Shown here in pieces: positions 36,080-48,374 of a stretch of DNA of 64,000 nucleotides. The notes below the pieces were generated by a model, which saw only the letters and a program-made list of their open reading frames with translations, was not told the origin of the DNA and did not search any database. Position 1 is the first letter of the stretch. Each line of letters begins with the position of its first letter. The translations under genes and the position numbers were made by a program. This DNA comes from Cercis canadensis (taxonomy: Eukaryota > Streptophyta > Magnoliopsida > Fabales > Fabaceae), in contig QAOA01007083.1 of NCBI GenBank assembly GCA_003255065.1, forward strand, positions 207,124-271,123, given 5' to 3'.

Positions 36080-39000
36080 TTATTTAGATTTAAACCCTTG
36101 CCATGTCTGGGAAGCAGTGAGAACAAGTGCTAGTAGTGCTGCTAGGAAAGCAATGATAGTCCATGGTGATTTAAAATAGGTATAATATGCATCGGCCATC
36201 CAAATACTGAGTTTATTCTGATAATGCTTCTCCATTTCCTCCCTAATTCCGGAATATAAAATTGGATTATGCACCAAGCCAGAGCTTATAGTATTAAAGA
36301 GTTCAACCACTTCTTCATCAGATCCAAGGAAGTTATGGAGTATACCAGATGATCTGAGCTCCTTCACATCCTCCGGATTATCAATGAGCAAATCTAGTAA
36401 CTTTATATACGAGGTGATTTTGAACTCATTCATAAAATCTGGGCACATTTCATATGCTACCAAGTTCAACAAAGTAGGAACAGTTGAGTCATCTAGGATT
36501 AGTGGAGTAAGGTGCAATTTTCCACCAAAGAAGGAAGAGCTGAAAGAGATGTTTTTCAAGCTAATATTCTTCTGTCTCTTCACTCGGATGGCAGCTGCTT
36601 TAAGCTCCTGTATGTTCTTATATGTTGTGAGCTTCTGTATAAACAAACCACGCAAGGTAAGCCTAAGTAAAGAGATGTCTTTTGGGAAAGTCTAAGTAAA
36701 TGCATGTCATTCGGTTAGATTTTTGTGAAAATTTTCCTTTTATATTGGAATGAAATAGTTCCTTAATGTATTATATATGGGAAAAGGATGCAAAAATTTG
36801 AAAATATTAATGCTTTTTTTTGTAAGTGCTTGACACACTTATAAATTATCAAAATATTCTTTAAACTATATTTTTATCTTGAGTAAAATATGTGATCATT
36901 GTGTTTAAGGTTTCAGGATGAATTGATTTCTTGACATAATATCACAGTCCCTTTAACTATAATTAGCAAGGAGTTCTATCCTTGCTCCTCTAATTTCTCA
37001 TAAATTAAATAGAGTTTCAACACAAAATAAAGTAGGTCTAAGCTTTGTTCATACTTTAAGTCTTAAGAGTTAGTCTTGATAAATTAACCACATAACTTAA
37101 TGGATACTTTAGTCATGCTACAAATATACAATCCAAATAATCTTTTTAGCCAAAAATCCAAAACTCATTATTTTCCTTATATATCTATTAATATTTTAGA
37201 CTTGGTCCCCTAAACTTTGGAAAGTACTATTTTTTGTACATAGAAATTTAAGTAAGATCTCCTTGACCCCTAAAATTAAAAAAAGTCTTAGCTCTATTTC
37301 ATAAATTATGTATTTCATTGATTCATATCTTATTAAGTGTTAATTATATTAGAAATAAGGCTTAATTGTAATTTTGGTCATTCTATTTTAACAATTTAAA
37401 CTTTTTGGTCTACCTTCTTTAAAAATAAACTATTGAGTCTCTTTATATTCATAAAATATACAATTTTGGTCATTTTTTCTTTATGTCAAAATTCTTAAGT
37501 TTATTTCAAGGTATAAAATTCTCTGATTCATAATTTTATCATTCAGATTGAAGAGCTACGTCTGGTGAATCTCTCTACTAAATTTCAGCTCGACCTAACG
37601 ATGAATAAGTTTAGATCTTCTATTAGATGAAAATTTATAATTTTGGTATTTTGGATTGAGTCTCATCGTTAGATCGAGCTGAAATTTAGTTGAGAGATTC
37701 ACAAGACATAATTCTTCAATCTGAACGGTGGGATTATGAATCAAAGAATTTTACACCTTGAAATAAATCTAAAAATTTTGACTTAAAGACAAAATAACTA
37801 AAATTGTACATTTTATAAATATAGAGAGACTTAATAGTTTATTTTTAAAGAAAAGATATCAAAAAGTTCCAATTGTTAAAATAAAAAGACTAAAATTGCA
37901 ATTAAGCTTAGAAATAATTGTAGAAAAAAATAGAACAAAAATTAATAAGAGTTAAAAAAAATATATTATAATTAGTCAAATTCTAAAAACTTTTCAATTT
38001 TGAATGAAAATAATTTAGTCTATATTAAATATTAAAAAAGTGTGTCATTAATAAATTAGAGTATGAAAATAACCGCTCGTTATGGTTATAAATTTTTTAT
38101 TATCTTATAATCCTTAGTCTTAGACCCCGCAGATTTTGCCCAATTTTTTCCTGAAGATTTTATCCGAATTGCGTACCTCTTTCTTGTTCCTATCTGCATA
38201 GACATAGGCAACATCCAACAAGTATGCAGCCTTGAACTTGATAGGCTCTTTGGCTTCGGATCCGGCCTCTCTGAAGAGGTATTCCGCTCTAAATATTTCA
38301 GGATTGGCCTCAATATCTCGAAGGATTTTTTCTTCATCTGTAACCTTGCGGACATGGTCTTGGTCAATCGACTCCATCCCACTGCTCAAGATGGATGTGC
38401 GAAGACAATCGAGGAGATGAGTTGGTGGTGAACTCTGCTCCACTATTTCTATCTGATGCTCTGGTTCTCTGAACAGCAGGCTATGTGGGGCTTCTAATAG
38501 TGTAAACATATTCTGCAATTCACAAAAGCCATGCATGGATACCTTCAACTTAACTTCATCTTCGCTCAACAACTTGAGCAATTGATAAGGAAGTTGATTC
38601 TCCAGCAAGAAGATATCACGTTGTACAAGAACTAGTATGTCAACCTTAACTTTCAAATCCCCAGGTTTGGAAAGGTTTCCCTTTTCCAAGATGTGTAGCA
38701 CAGCACATCCATCCACGAACAACATCCATGCCAGATCCTCATCGTTATAGTGGTCATGAGCAAGCCCAATCTCATCCCACGAGAACAATCCCCTTCAAAA
38801 GTGAATGCATGGATAATTAGGAACAAGTTTCATAGAGAAATTTGTAATTTCACAATTTTTAATAATTTGGAACACTACCTTAGTTCTGCAATATTATCGA
38901 CGATCCTTTTGTATAGAAGTTGAGGGGTTTGTGGGCTTACTTCAGCATACATTGACGCCCACATAACCTTGTACTGCTCTCCTCTCTTCAGTTTGGGTTC

Positions 39001-39174
39001 ACCATGATGGATGGGACCGATTGATATTAGCTTGGGCGAGTAGTATTTTTCATACTTCTCTCGTTCTCGCAAGTAAGACGGAACAGTTTGTATCTTGGAC
39101 CTTGAAGTTTCAAAATTTCTCTCCATATTCTGCCTTGTCTCTTCAAAAACCGCAAATCTATTTTCTAAGGCCAT
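36080..39174 (-). CDS. DUF247 membrane protein, copy A
   Basis: Three coding exons on the minus strand: 39174-38879, 38792-38177 and 36634-36080, all in phase, giving 488 residues. DUF247 (PF03140) landmarks: VPSYLREREKYEKYYSPKLI and SIGPIHHG near residue 40-55, RDIFLLENQLPYQLLKLL in the middle, NLVAYEMCPDF in exon 3, and a single C-terminal transmembrane helix (about 462-481, WTIIAFLAALLALVL). Function is unknown for most family members; in grasses, DUF247 genes sit at the S and Z self-incompatibility loci. Exon 2 ends with a patch (AEYLFREAGSEAKEPIKF) unlike copy B. Intron 2 is 1.5 kb and contains a foldback MITE. A 5' leader intron (39311-40115) precedes the ATG. The exon 3 acceptor (ATACAG|AAGCTC) was chosen because it keeps the frame. 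Confidence 0.9.
37359..37907. mobile_element. Mutator-type foldback MITE in DUF247-A intron 2
   Basis: 549 bp, starting GGCTTAATTGTAATTTTGG and ending TTGCAATTAAGC, with arms of about 240 bp pairing nearly to the centre. The 10-bp target-site duplication TTAGAAATAA is perfect (37349-37358 and 37908-37917). The same intron in copy B lacks the element. Confidence 0.92.
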
Positions 39175-40330
39175 ACTTGGTTATGCCAGCACAATTCCAC
39201 TACTCTTGGCAGCAGCTAGTCATTCTCTTTGTCATTTTATGATGGCAATTCAGTCTTTGCACCACTACCCTGCTGACCCATGATATCATTGCCAGAATTG
39301 GCTAGACAATCTGCAAACAGGATAAGAGAGGCTTAGTAGCTATACCAAATGGACCATGTGCTTGAGCTATAAATTGTCTCAAGCAGAGGAAGAACACAGA
39401 AAAACAGAACACACGTTCAGAGAGAAAACTTATTCAATCTTAATTTCCACCATCTTTGTATCTACAATCCGAAGAAGTTCTAAGCATACAGGTATACCAC
39501 CCACTTCCCTAATCGTCTGCAAATCTCAGCAACACCCATTCACTGCTTAAATCTCAAAGCACACATAACACTCTAACATTCAGCACTCACGGCACACACT
39601 CCATATATCACTCACGCACCAACACATAATAGCAAAATGCTAGTTTTTCACAAAACTATGCACTTCCCTTTTATTCCATTAAGTTTCAGCTAGAGGTAGA
39701 AAGTGAAATTAGAGATTAGAAAGAATAAACAGGGGGTGGCGCTTCCTCTGGTGGCAGCTAGCTAGTCACCCCTGCCTACATTGAGATTAAACCGACGGAG
39801 TAAGAAAATAGGAGGGGTGCCACGGCCAATAGCGGCGGTTCCATCCCAGTTCCCAAATCGTGGACCAGAGCCTAGAGATATCAGAGAGGGAGAAATGTGG
39901 GAAGAGAAAAATGAGACCATGGGAAGAAATCAAAACTAAAAACACAAAACAAAAAGGGCAGAGGATGACGCTGCAGGCGGCGGCGGCAACCGCCACCCCT
40001 ATCCAGATCAAAGATTAGAGAGAGAGAGTTTAAAGAGAGAAAGTGAGATTTGAAGGGAGATTTAAAGAGATGGAAACTCAGAAAATTTGAAGAAAATAGG
40101 GAGAGGGAATCTTACCTTCACAACGCCGATTTGATGAGGTGTAACGGTGGATATGAGAGCGTCGATGGTCTGATTCCCTTTGTGGAAACCAGCTATTATT
40201 AACCTCATCAGTGAACAGAAGGGAAGGGAAGGATGCGAGAGGAAAAGAAAAGTAAGAAAAAGGAGAAGTTTTCCCAAAGAGACAAGAACGAGTGTTGAGG
40301 TCTATCTATGTCCTTTGTCCACACAATTGG
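39175..40330 (-). promoter_or_regulatory. DUF247-A 5' leader, leader intron and promoter side
   Basis: An untranslated exon ends at 40116 (donor AAG|GTAAG, plus-strand CTTAC at 40111-40115). The acceptor TTTGCAG lies at 39311-39317, followed by about 136 bp of leader to the ATG. The same arrangement occurs in copy B (intron 50986-51727). Short frames here are not protein-like. Confidence 0.6.
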
Positions 40331-41190
40331 GCGCCTTCTGACAGCAACTTTCCGTTATACACACTTGGCTGTCTCTCTCCCCTCTTTAGGTATGGTCCAT
40401 GTTACGTAGGGACCTAAGGAAGATTTTATTTATACTCTTAGGTATTGTCTATGTTCCCTGGGGACCCAAGGAAGGTCTTACTTATACTAGGAGTGCAAGG
40501 AATTTCATGGAGTATACATCAAGCAAAATACAAAGTTTTGGAAAAGGAATTTCATGGTGGAAGAAGACTCAATGGCCTATCAACTTCAGTGTGAGCCGCT
40601 CGGGCAAGATCATGTATGTTTAGATCTTTCTGAGCGTTTGGCTCGTTTTTATTTATTTTTATTTTTATGTTTTCCTTTTAAAAGCCTGAATTTTTCCCAA
40701 ATATATCCTTATAAAAAAAATTAAAGGGTCCAAAAAGTTATTTTACATTTAGGTGTTAAAATAGGGTGTATACAATATGCTATTAAAAAATTTAATCTCT
40801 TCAAAAACTTAAATATCCTTTTAAAACTTGTGACTGAAATTTTTTTAAAATCTAAATTAAAAAATAATTCTTTTCAAATTAGCTACTAAAACAGAAAAAA
40901 AAAAAAACGATCACACACTCATGGTTGAAATTAATAAGTTCTTCATCAGCCCTTATTTAGTAATGGCTGTAATAACGCACCTATTTACCCATATTTTGTC
41001 TGGTTTTCAAACTATATAATTTATATTGAAAATTATTTTATGTTATATTTTTGAACCTTTTAATTTGTACAAGCACTAATTTATTTATGAATTTATATTT
41101 GGTACATCATCCGTGGAGTTTAAGATTTACACAAGCAACTTGATTTATATATATATTTTTTGTACTAAACACTTCATAAAAACCATCTTA

Positions 41191-41811
41191 ACAATAATGA
41201 CTTAGATAGTATTAGATAATTTATTTATGATTAACTTAAACAACAAAACATTATAAAAATTGATCAAATTAGAATTTATATTTATAATCAATCATGACCT
41301 TTTATTTTATGTTCTTATAATTTTTGTATGAATATACATTTTAGAATATAAAAACATCTTAAATTGATATGCATAAATAAATTAAGAATATTTATGTCTA
41401 AAATTTGACTTGTTATAAACACAATTATAAAATTTTAACCGTTTATGTAAATATTTTATTTTTCATCACCAATGTTTCAAATAATAACTATTTATTTCAT
41501 ATAAACATTCATTGATGATACTTAAGAATTTTTTGCTGACAGCTCCTTCAACAAAAAGTTTAATATCTAACAAAGTTTATGTGCACGACTACATGTATAA
41601 GAACTGTGTATGCAAGGGAAAACAAAAAAAAAATATACTTTCACGAAACAAAAAGGAAAAGTGGAACAATTTTTTTTTAATGAGGGTAAAGTATAACATT
41701 TTGAAGCTAGATTTTGTAAATTTAAGAGATTTTTAATGGAAATTGTATACAGTATCAATAATTATTTATTTGATTAACATAATTTATAATAATATTAGTT
41801 GCATATCATTT
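41191..41811. other. Intergenic between duplication copies, no gene
   Basis: AT-rich, with nothing recognised. Confidence 0.5.
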
Positions 41812-42395
41812 TAGGCCCATTGACCTCAATATTACACTTTGTCAATTTATTTACACATTTATTACAGTTTTAAACTTATTTACCTTAATATTACATTTTA
41901 AAAAAAATTAAAAAAAAAAGTCAAAAGTTTGCTGGGTCCTACCGGATACACCTGCTGACAACCGGCATGTCCCCACAAGACACGCCGACTAATAGTTGGT
42001 GTGTCCACTATTTTACTTAGTCATTCTAGGGGCAGGGAAGGGACCCATTTCTCGTACCCACTTTTCCATTGCTACAAGCCTACAAGAACAAGTAGAAACC
42101 AAGCCTACAAGAACAAGTAAAAACCAAACAAGTAAAGCATATACTTTATCACGTGACAAAGCGGCGGTGAAATTTTCAAACAGTGGACACGTCATGGTTC
42201 TATTGGTATGTCCCACATGAACACGTCATGGGGCCATTGGTGTGTGTCCAATAGGCCCCACGGGTCAAATTTTATTTTTTTTTAGTTTTTAATTTTTTTA
42301 AAACTATAATATTAATATATATAAATTTAAAATTATTATAAATGTGTAAATAAATTGTAAAAAAAGTCAATCAACCTATCATTTCAAGGCAAACT
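41812..42395. mobile_element. Foldback element with a GC-richer core
   Basis: The arms (TCAATTTATTTACACATTTAT near 41845; right arm complement ACAATTTATTTACACATTTAT near 42345) pair over about 130 bp. The core (41930-42260) is less AT-rich, with CACGTC/CACGCC-like motifs and a 20-bp direct repeat (AAGCCTACAAGAACAAGTA). It lies between the two duplication copies. No transposase. Confidence 0.6.
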
Positions 42396-43392
42396 TTAGC
42401 ATAACAAAATCTTCTTTATCTTGGTTAACAAAAAAAGTTAAAGTAAGGCCGTGAAAACTCCAAGCGCGTCTTACAAGTTACATCCATCTTTTGTGTTGAT
42501 TTCATTTTAAATGTTTTTAAGTCACATCAATGTTTTTCTAACCTCTAACTTCATCATTGTAACCAGCGGCATTTCTTCAAAATCTTCTCTTTCTAATTCT
42601 TTTTGTTTTTTCTTTCTTTTATAGAGTTAAGAGCTGGGACAATATTAGTATTAATTTGGAGGCATTACGAATGAAAATAACATAAAAAATAGTTGTGAAA
42701 TAAAATTGAAAATGGAAATCAAGTTGACTGAGGGACAAAAGCTACTATTTTAGTATTAAGATAACAACTGAAATTTTGCACTTTACAATTACCTAAATTG
42801 CTAAATCATATTCTATTAGGAATCGATTTAACCAAAAAATTTAGAATCGAATCAACCCAAAAATTTAAGTTATTAAGTAAAGACATATGAATTATTTTAT
42901 ATCTAACGTGCTTTTGCACACAAAAGCTCTTTGATACCATGTTAAAAATAGATTCAACTCAAAAACTTAAGCTATTAGGTGAAAACTCATAAATAATTTT
43001 ATATCTAACATATTTAACAAAAGGCAAAGTGATGAGTTTGTACCTATTACTCATGGCAAAAAAGATTAAATGAAGCTATTTGATGGCAAAACTCTTGAAA
43101 AAGGCATTTCTATATATGTAAGAGAAGAATAGAGAAGGACAAGACAAAAGTGAAACCATAATAAAAGGATATTTGCATTTGGTTACACCTCACACGCACT
43201 TATAAAAAGAGAGCTTTAACTTATCCCATGTAAAAATATAGGGCTATATAACCCTATTTTATGTAGCATAATCTATACTATTTTTTATGTCATATGTCAA
43301 ATCTAGTGATTAATATTAATTTTTTGATTACCTGCTTGGCTGTTCATTTTTCATGACCCACTAACTTAACTAAAATCACGTTAGCACCCTTA
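42396..43392. other. Intergenic, no gene recognised
   Basis: AT-rich spacer up to the start of duplication copy B. Two related stretches of about 80 bp (near 42830 and 42950) form a short imperfect direct repeat. Confidence 0.45.
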
Positions 43393-43912
43393 CGTCATTT
43401 AGATCATGCTAAAAGATCCCTAAAGCATATAAGAGCAAACATACCCACAAGATAAAAACTTCAACTGTAGCCATTTAAAGCATACCACGCACAAAAAAAT
43501 TGAACCTACTTTCTCCAACACGTGGATATCAATATTAAAACACTCACCCAAGGTTTCAACCAAGAAAATACACAAAATATCTTTTCCAAAACAAATCCTT
43601 TACCATAATAATATTTCAGACCAGAGTTTCAATTAGATTAGTGATGCGTAGACATTAGCTCCAATTGTACCAAATAAGGAACTTCATACAAAAGAAGAAC
43701 ATATAATCCGAGGCTAAGCTAAGAAAGAGTTGAAATGCTCATTACAAACATAACCCAAAATTATACCGAAAATTCAACATAAATTTCACCTCATGATTTT
43801 TCCATTTCTCAACGTGTTATCCTTCACAATTGGTCTGTGTTCCTTGCAAACTCATCAACATTTGAATTAAAGGAGACAAAGAATTACCCAGAAGTAAGGA
43901 GAGAGGATTACC

Positions 43913-44441
43913 CATATCCCTTCCTCCCTGCTTAGGTTTCACTGTTTCTATTCCTCTTGCTCTAGCTCTGTCTCCATCTTTATTTGATACTCTACCGTTC
44001 TCTTTCTCTACACCCTCCGTTCTATTGAAATTTTTTGTGCACTTTACCCTCTCTGCTTTCTCTCTATCGTTCTCTTTCTCTCCCGCCCTCACTTCTCTTC
44101 GCTTTTTGTGTTTTTATTATTTAATTCTGATTTTTTTTTATCAATTGAATGGGTAANCATATCACCAAATCTGAAATTTGAATTCCTCTTTCTCGTTCGG
44201 CTCCCTTCCTCCCTGCTTAGGTTTCACTGTTTCTATTCCTCTTGCTCTAGCTCTGTCTCCATCTTTATTTGATACTCTACCATTCTCTTTCTCTACACCC
44301 TCCGTTCTATTGAAATTTTTTGTGCACTTTACCCTCTCTGCTTTCTCTCTATCGTTCTCTTTCTCTCCCGCCCTCACTTCTCTTCGCTTTTTGTGTTTTT
44401 ATTATTTAATTCTGATTTTTTTTTATCAATTGAATGGGTAA
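43913..44441. repeat. N-joined allelic-looking duplication (N at 44157)
   Basis: 43913-44156 and 44158-44441 are the same sequence, except that the left copy lacks about 40 bp after CATATC. Copy A (near 29090) has the long form once. Probable two haplotypes joined at their overlap. Confidence 0.8.
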
Positions 44442-44679
44442 AGGGGATTGGAGAAGTGGGAAGAAAATTCAAGAAAAGGGAAATCCCCATGGGTTGGATA
44501 GGAGGAGTTGGGCTCATGGGCTGATTAATTTGTTGTTTTGGGTTTAGATTAACTAAAGCAATTTTATAAAGGAATGAGATTGCAGATCTTGTATTAAATT
44601 TTATTTGCTCTACTCTACGGGTCAAGTGGTAAGAGTTCAAAGAATGAGTAGAAGTTAGCATTTTTCATATTATATATAA

Positions 44680-44895
44680 GGAAGCTTCTTAGATACCTTT
44701 GGTATTTATGTGGTATGACATACTATATAAGAATAGCTAATTTATGAATGACATATATACAAGTTAACTATTTTTAAGTTTGTTTAAAAAAAAAAGAAAT
44801 TATATTTTATATCTAATAAAATATAAAAATTATGTACACTTGCCACGTTAGTATAAATGACACACACATGTGGTATCATAGAATCCTTATATATA
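44680..44895. mobile_element. Short MITE, about 215 bp
   Basis: Present in copy B and absent from copy A at the same point (A near 29590). The ends are an imperfect inverted pair: AAGGAAGCTTCTTAGATACC and the complement AAGGATTCTATGATACC. Flanked by TATATA-type sequence, so the target-site duplication is ambiguous. Confidence 0.65.
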
Positions 44896-45483
44896 TAAAT
44901 GTATTAATTAGATGCACTTGAGTCGCACTTGCACCGATAAACTTTTATAAATTGACACTTTAGTTCACCCGCAGTTGAATTCGCACTCACATACACATGT
45001 GATTTATGTGATCTAGGTAGGAGAATTGGAAGTAATCTTATATTTATGAAAGAGTATAAAATCTTGTAGTGACAATTATTTGGGTCTCTAAATCTTTTTT
45101 TGGATGAAACAAAGTGGTAGGGACCATATATTTATCCAATGATTATTTTAAATATACCTCAATTTGACAACAAGTTTGTCACCAAAAAGTAAGTCTAGTT
45201 ATCTAACATTTTCCAAATTAAAAAGATAACAAACATAAAATGTAATGTTAAAAGTTATTCTTAACTTAGGTTAGCACCACATGCTGATAAAGAAATTTAA
45301 AATAAATTAAGAGTAATACTATTTACTAATAAAACAATTTACCAAAATTGTATTGTTAGAATTCAAATATGATTATTAAATAGAATATAGTGACACAAAC
45401 TACATATTTATTTAATAGTAATTATAAATTCATATCATTATGATAATAAAATTATAATTGCCTAATATCTTTTTATAAATTAA

Positions 45484-46016
45484 AAGTTTAAATTTACTAT
45501 TCGTCCTTATAGTTTGGACGAATTTTAAATCATGTTCTTATAATTTTTTTTTTCTTTTGGGATTCTTATAGTTTGAATTTTTTTAATTAGGTCATTGTCA
45601 TCACCCTAGGTTATAACTCCATCAGTTTAGTGCTGACATGACAAACAACTTCTTCATATGACAATAGATGAAGCTTACGTGGTGTCAAAGTAACACACAA
45701 ATTATCACTCATCAAACACACATGTAAGGCATGTGACTCAATTTTACCCAAATTAATAGAAATTATGATAATGAGCGATAGATAGAATCCAATTTTTGTG
45801 TCACTTTGGCATCACATCAATTTTTTTTTTTAATTGTCACATAGACAAATCATTTGTCATGTGAGCACTAAACTGATGANTTATAACTGAGTGTAACGAC
45901 AGAGACCCAATTAAAAAAAATTAAACTATAATGACTCTAAAAGAGAGAAAAAAAACTATAAGGACATGATTCAAAATTCATCAAAATTATAAAGACCTAT
46001 AGTACATTTAAACCCC
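45484..46016. mobile_element. Mutator-type MITE with long TIRs
   Basis: Inserted in copy B relative to copy A (A near 30302). The arms begin GTTTAAATTTACTATTCGTC and (complement) GTTTAAATGTACTATAGGTC and pair over about 140 bp. The flanks share AATTAAA, consistent with a decayed 8-9-bp target-site duplication. A single N lies inside at 45880. Confidence 0.75.
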
Positions 46017-46693
46017 AATTAAATCATAATTCTACAACTCACTTAAATTAAAATGAAAATTTTAGAAGGAGTGGTAGGACTTGGCACTTCTACCACAATA
46101 ATATAGTTAAAACTTGGTAACTATTGCACTAGACTACTTGCTGAAGTGTTATCCAACCTATTAGAAATTACAATTTAGGTAAATTGACTAACAAAATATA
46201 ATTTTGCAAACTATTTACACAAATTGGATAGTTTGAAAACTATTTGCTAATTTATGACAGTTTTGATTAAATTATTAATAGACACGCAGAAGAAAAAGTC
46301 ACGCTACTTTATAAGTAGCGTGACTCCAATGGTCACACTATTGTGAAGTAGCATGACTCATTTTGTTCGTATCCCATTAATAAAATAATTGAAAGTATAC
46401 TATTTTGGTAAATAATTTGCACAATGCTCCATTCTAGTAAATAATTTGTCAAAGTGTACTTTGTTAGTCAATTTGTGCACAATTTGAGTTATATAACCTT
46501 TCCAAAAGTGAGTCTAAAACTAATAATAGAACACATGCCAAACGTTAGTACATTTGAATTGTGTTACTACAAAAACGAAAAAACAATATTTATGGATGTC
46601 TTTGATACATCGGCAATTACTTTGTGGTTTCTATTTCTATAAAACTTCACTGCTATTTCTCTATCTTCCTCCATCCACCACACCCCTGATACC

Positions 46694-48013
46694 TGTTGAG
46701 TGGATTTTGTATCTACTCTTTTTGTACTTTTAGCTTAATGTCTTATATTGTTTCTTGAGTAATTTTAGTGTTAAATAATGTATTTTTGTCAATTTTGCAG
46801 GTTTGATCCAAGATATATAGAGTTCAATGATTTAAGTGAATAAAATGAAGTTAGGACAGAAAGCAAGAGCCCCAGCGCCTATGCCAAGCAAAGTAGCGCC
46901 CTAGCCCTCCAAAAGTAGCGCCACATCCCTTGTTTTCATGCACTAGACAATTTTTCCAAGTATCAGGCACCCTAGCTCTTATCTTTAGGCGCCTTAGCTC
47001 CCGCAAATTTCCCTCATGACCATAGACAAAGCGCCCCTGCGCTTCCATACAAGAGCCCCAGTGCTAGCCTTTGAGTTTTTGTAGATGTAGTTTTGTTTCC
47101 TATTTGAATTAGATTATTTGTAATTAGTATAAATATATACTTTTAGGTTTTAAGAAGTCTCTCTAGACATTTTAGACTTTTTGGAGAGCATAGAGGTGGT
47201 AAGACAATGATTGGAGCAAGGACTGGTGACAGCAAATATGAGCTTCTACACTGAGTTTTATTCTTCTTTCTTCTCATATATGTCTAGAATTTCATCAATT
47301 CTATTTTATTTTACAGTCATGAACTAATTTTCTTGTAGGGCTACAATGAAGCCTAATTATGAATGGTTGTAGTTTTTTAAGAAATTAATTTATGATTTTA
47401 TCTTTTCTATTTAAGTGTTTATCTCTGATCTTCATGCTTCTAATTGCATGATCATCAATTAGTTGATAGGTTAATCACAATCAGATCGGAAGGAAATTTG
47501 TGTGTCTAGTTCATTGGGATAAATGTCATAAGTTGCATGTAAGATAAAAATATACCTTCATAGCTTATGTAGTCAATTAAAGAAATCCATAGAATTGAAT
47601 AAATTTTTTAGTTATTCGTAATTTACATAGAAATATATTGGGTTCTTAACTTGAAAATATTTTCACTAGACATTGGGAAAGACTAATGAATAAATTAGGG
47701 AATCTTGGTTAATAATTAGAGATCGATAAATCTAGATTAAGAAAATAAGAAATGAAAATCGAGATTAGTTATGGTGAAATCAAAACTCTAGGCTTTCTCT
47801 TTATATAAGTTCTTGATTTTTATCTGTTTTTGCTTACTTTCAATTTATTTAAGTTTATTCTTGCATTTTCTCCTTAATCAATTGATCAGATAAAATTAGA
47901 ATTAACTTAACTTCAATAATTAATAACTTTAATCATCGTAGGAACGATAACTCACTTTTATTATATTACTTATAAAATAATAGTGTGCACTTGCACTCCG
48001 TTTTCTCACAACA
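46694..48013 (+). mobile_element. Solo LTR, Athila-like, in copy B
   Basis: 1320 bp starting TGTTGAGTGG and ending CTCACAACA (termini TGTTG..CAACA). Flanks are ATACC (46689-46693) and ATATC (48014-48018), a target-site duplication with one change. It interrupts duplicated sequence that is continuous in copy A (near 35860). A GC-richer block of AGCGCC-type motifs (46860-47060) and a TATA-like ATAAATATA (about 47130) are inside. The 3' end has ATCATCGTAGGAACGATAAC, as in other plant gypsy LTRs. No internal domain. Confidence 0.88.
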
Positions 48014-48374
48014 ATATCTCTCTTTCTGTTTGTAACCTGTGAACATATGTGGGATCTATTTTCATGTAAATATAAGAGTATCCAGTGTACTTAAGAATAT
48101 CTCCAAATTAAGCGAGAGTATAAGAGAGAAGAAATGTGTTTATAGTCAAACCCAGCGGCAAAACCATTAGGTACACTATCGTTGATGGAGGAGTCAAACG
48201 GTGAAGATGTATTGTTCATCACATATTTTGGAAAAGAAATGTTGAATTTAAAACAGGAATTTGCGAAATAAACTATAGGCACAGAGAAAATACAGAAGGC
48301 AATATCAATAAATTTCTAAAATTCTGATAATATATGACTAATTGCTATGTTCATATCCCATGGTGATCTATAAA

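Larger units (their letters stand above)
28565..41190. repeat. Segmental duplication, copy A
   Basis: Homologous, in the same orientation, to 43393-56745. Matching blocks: 28565-29640 with 43393-44900; 29640-30780 with 44900-46500; 35691-41190 with 46492-52030 plus 55990-56745. By eye most blocks agree at about nine bases in ten or better. Insertions special to A are the nested element at 30782-35690 and the foldback at 37359-37907. The match ends at A 41190 and B 56745 (common sequence ...CATAAAAACCATCTTAA). Confidence 0.95.

Noticed and set aside
39787..40277. Short minus-strand frames with hydrophobic stretches upstream of DUF247-A (and the equivalents near 51419-51640)
   Set aside because: They fall inside the 5' leader intron and leader exon, and change frame between the two duplicates.
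43817..44441. Repeated Arg/Glu-rich frames near the N at 44157
   Set aside because: They are antisense of a CT-rich leader-like sequence that is doubled by the probable assembly artefact.
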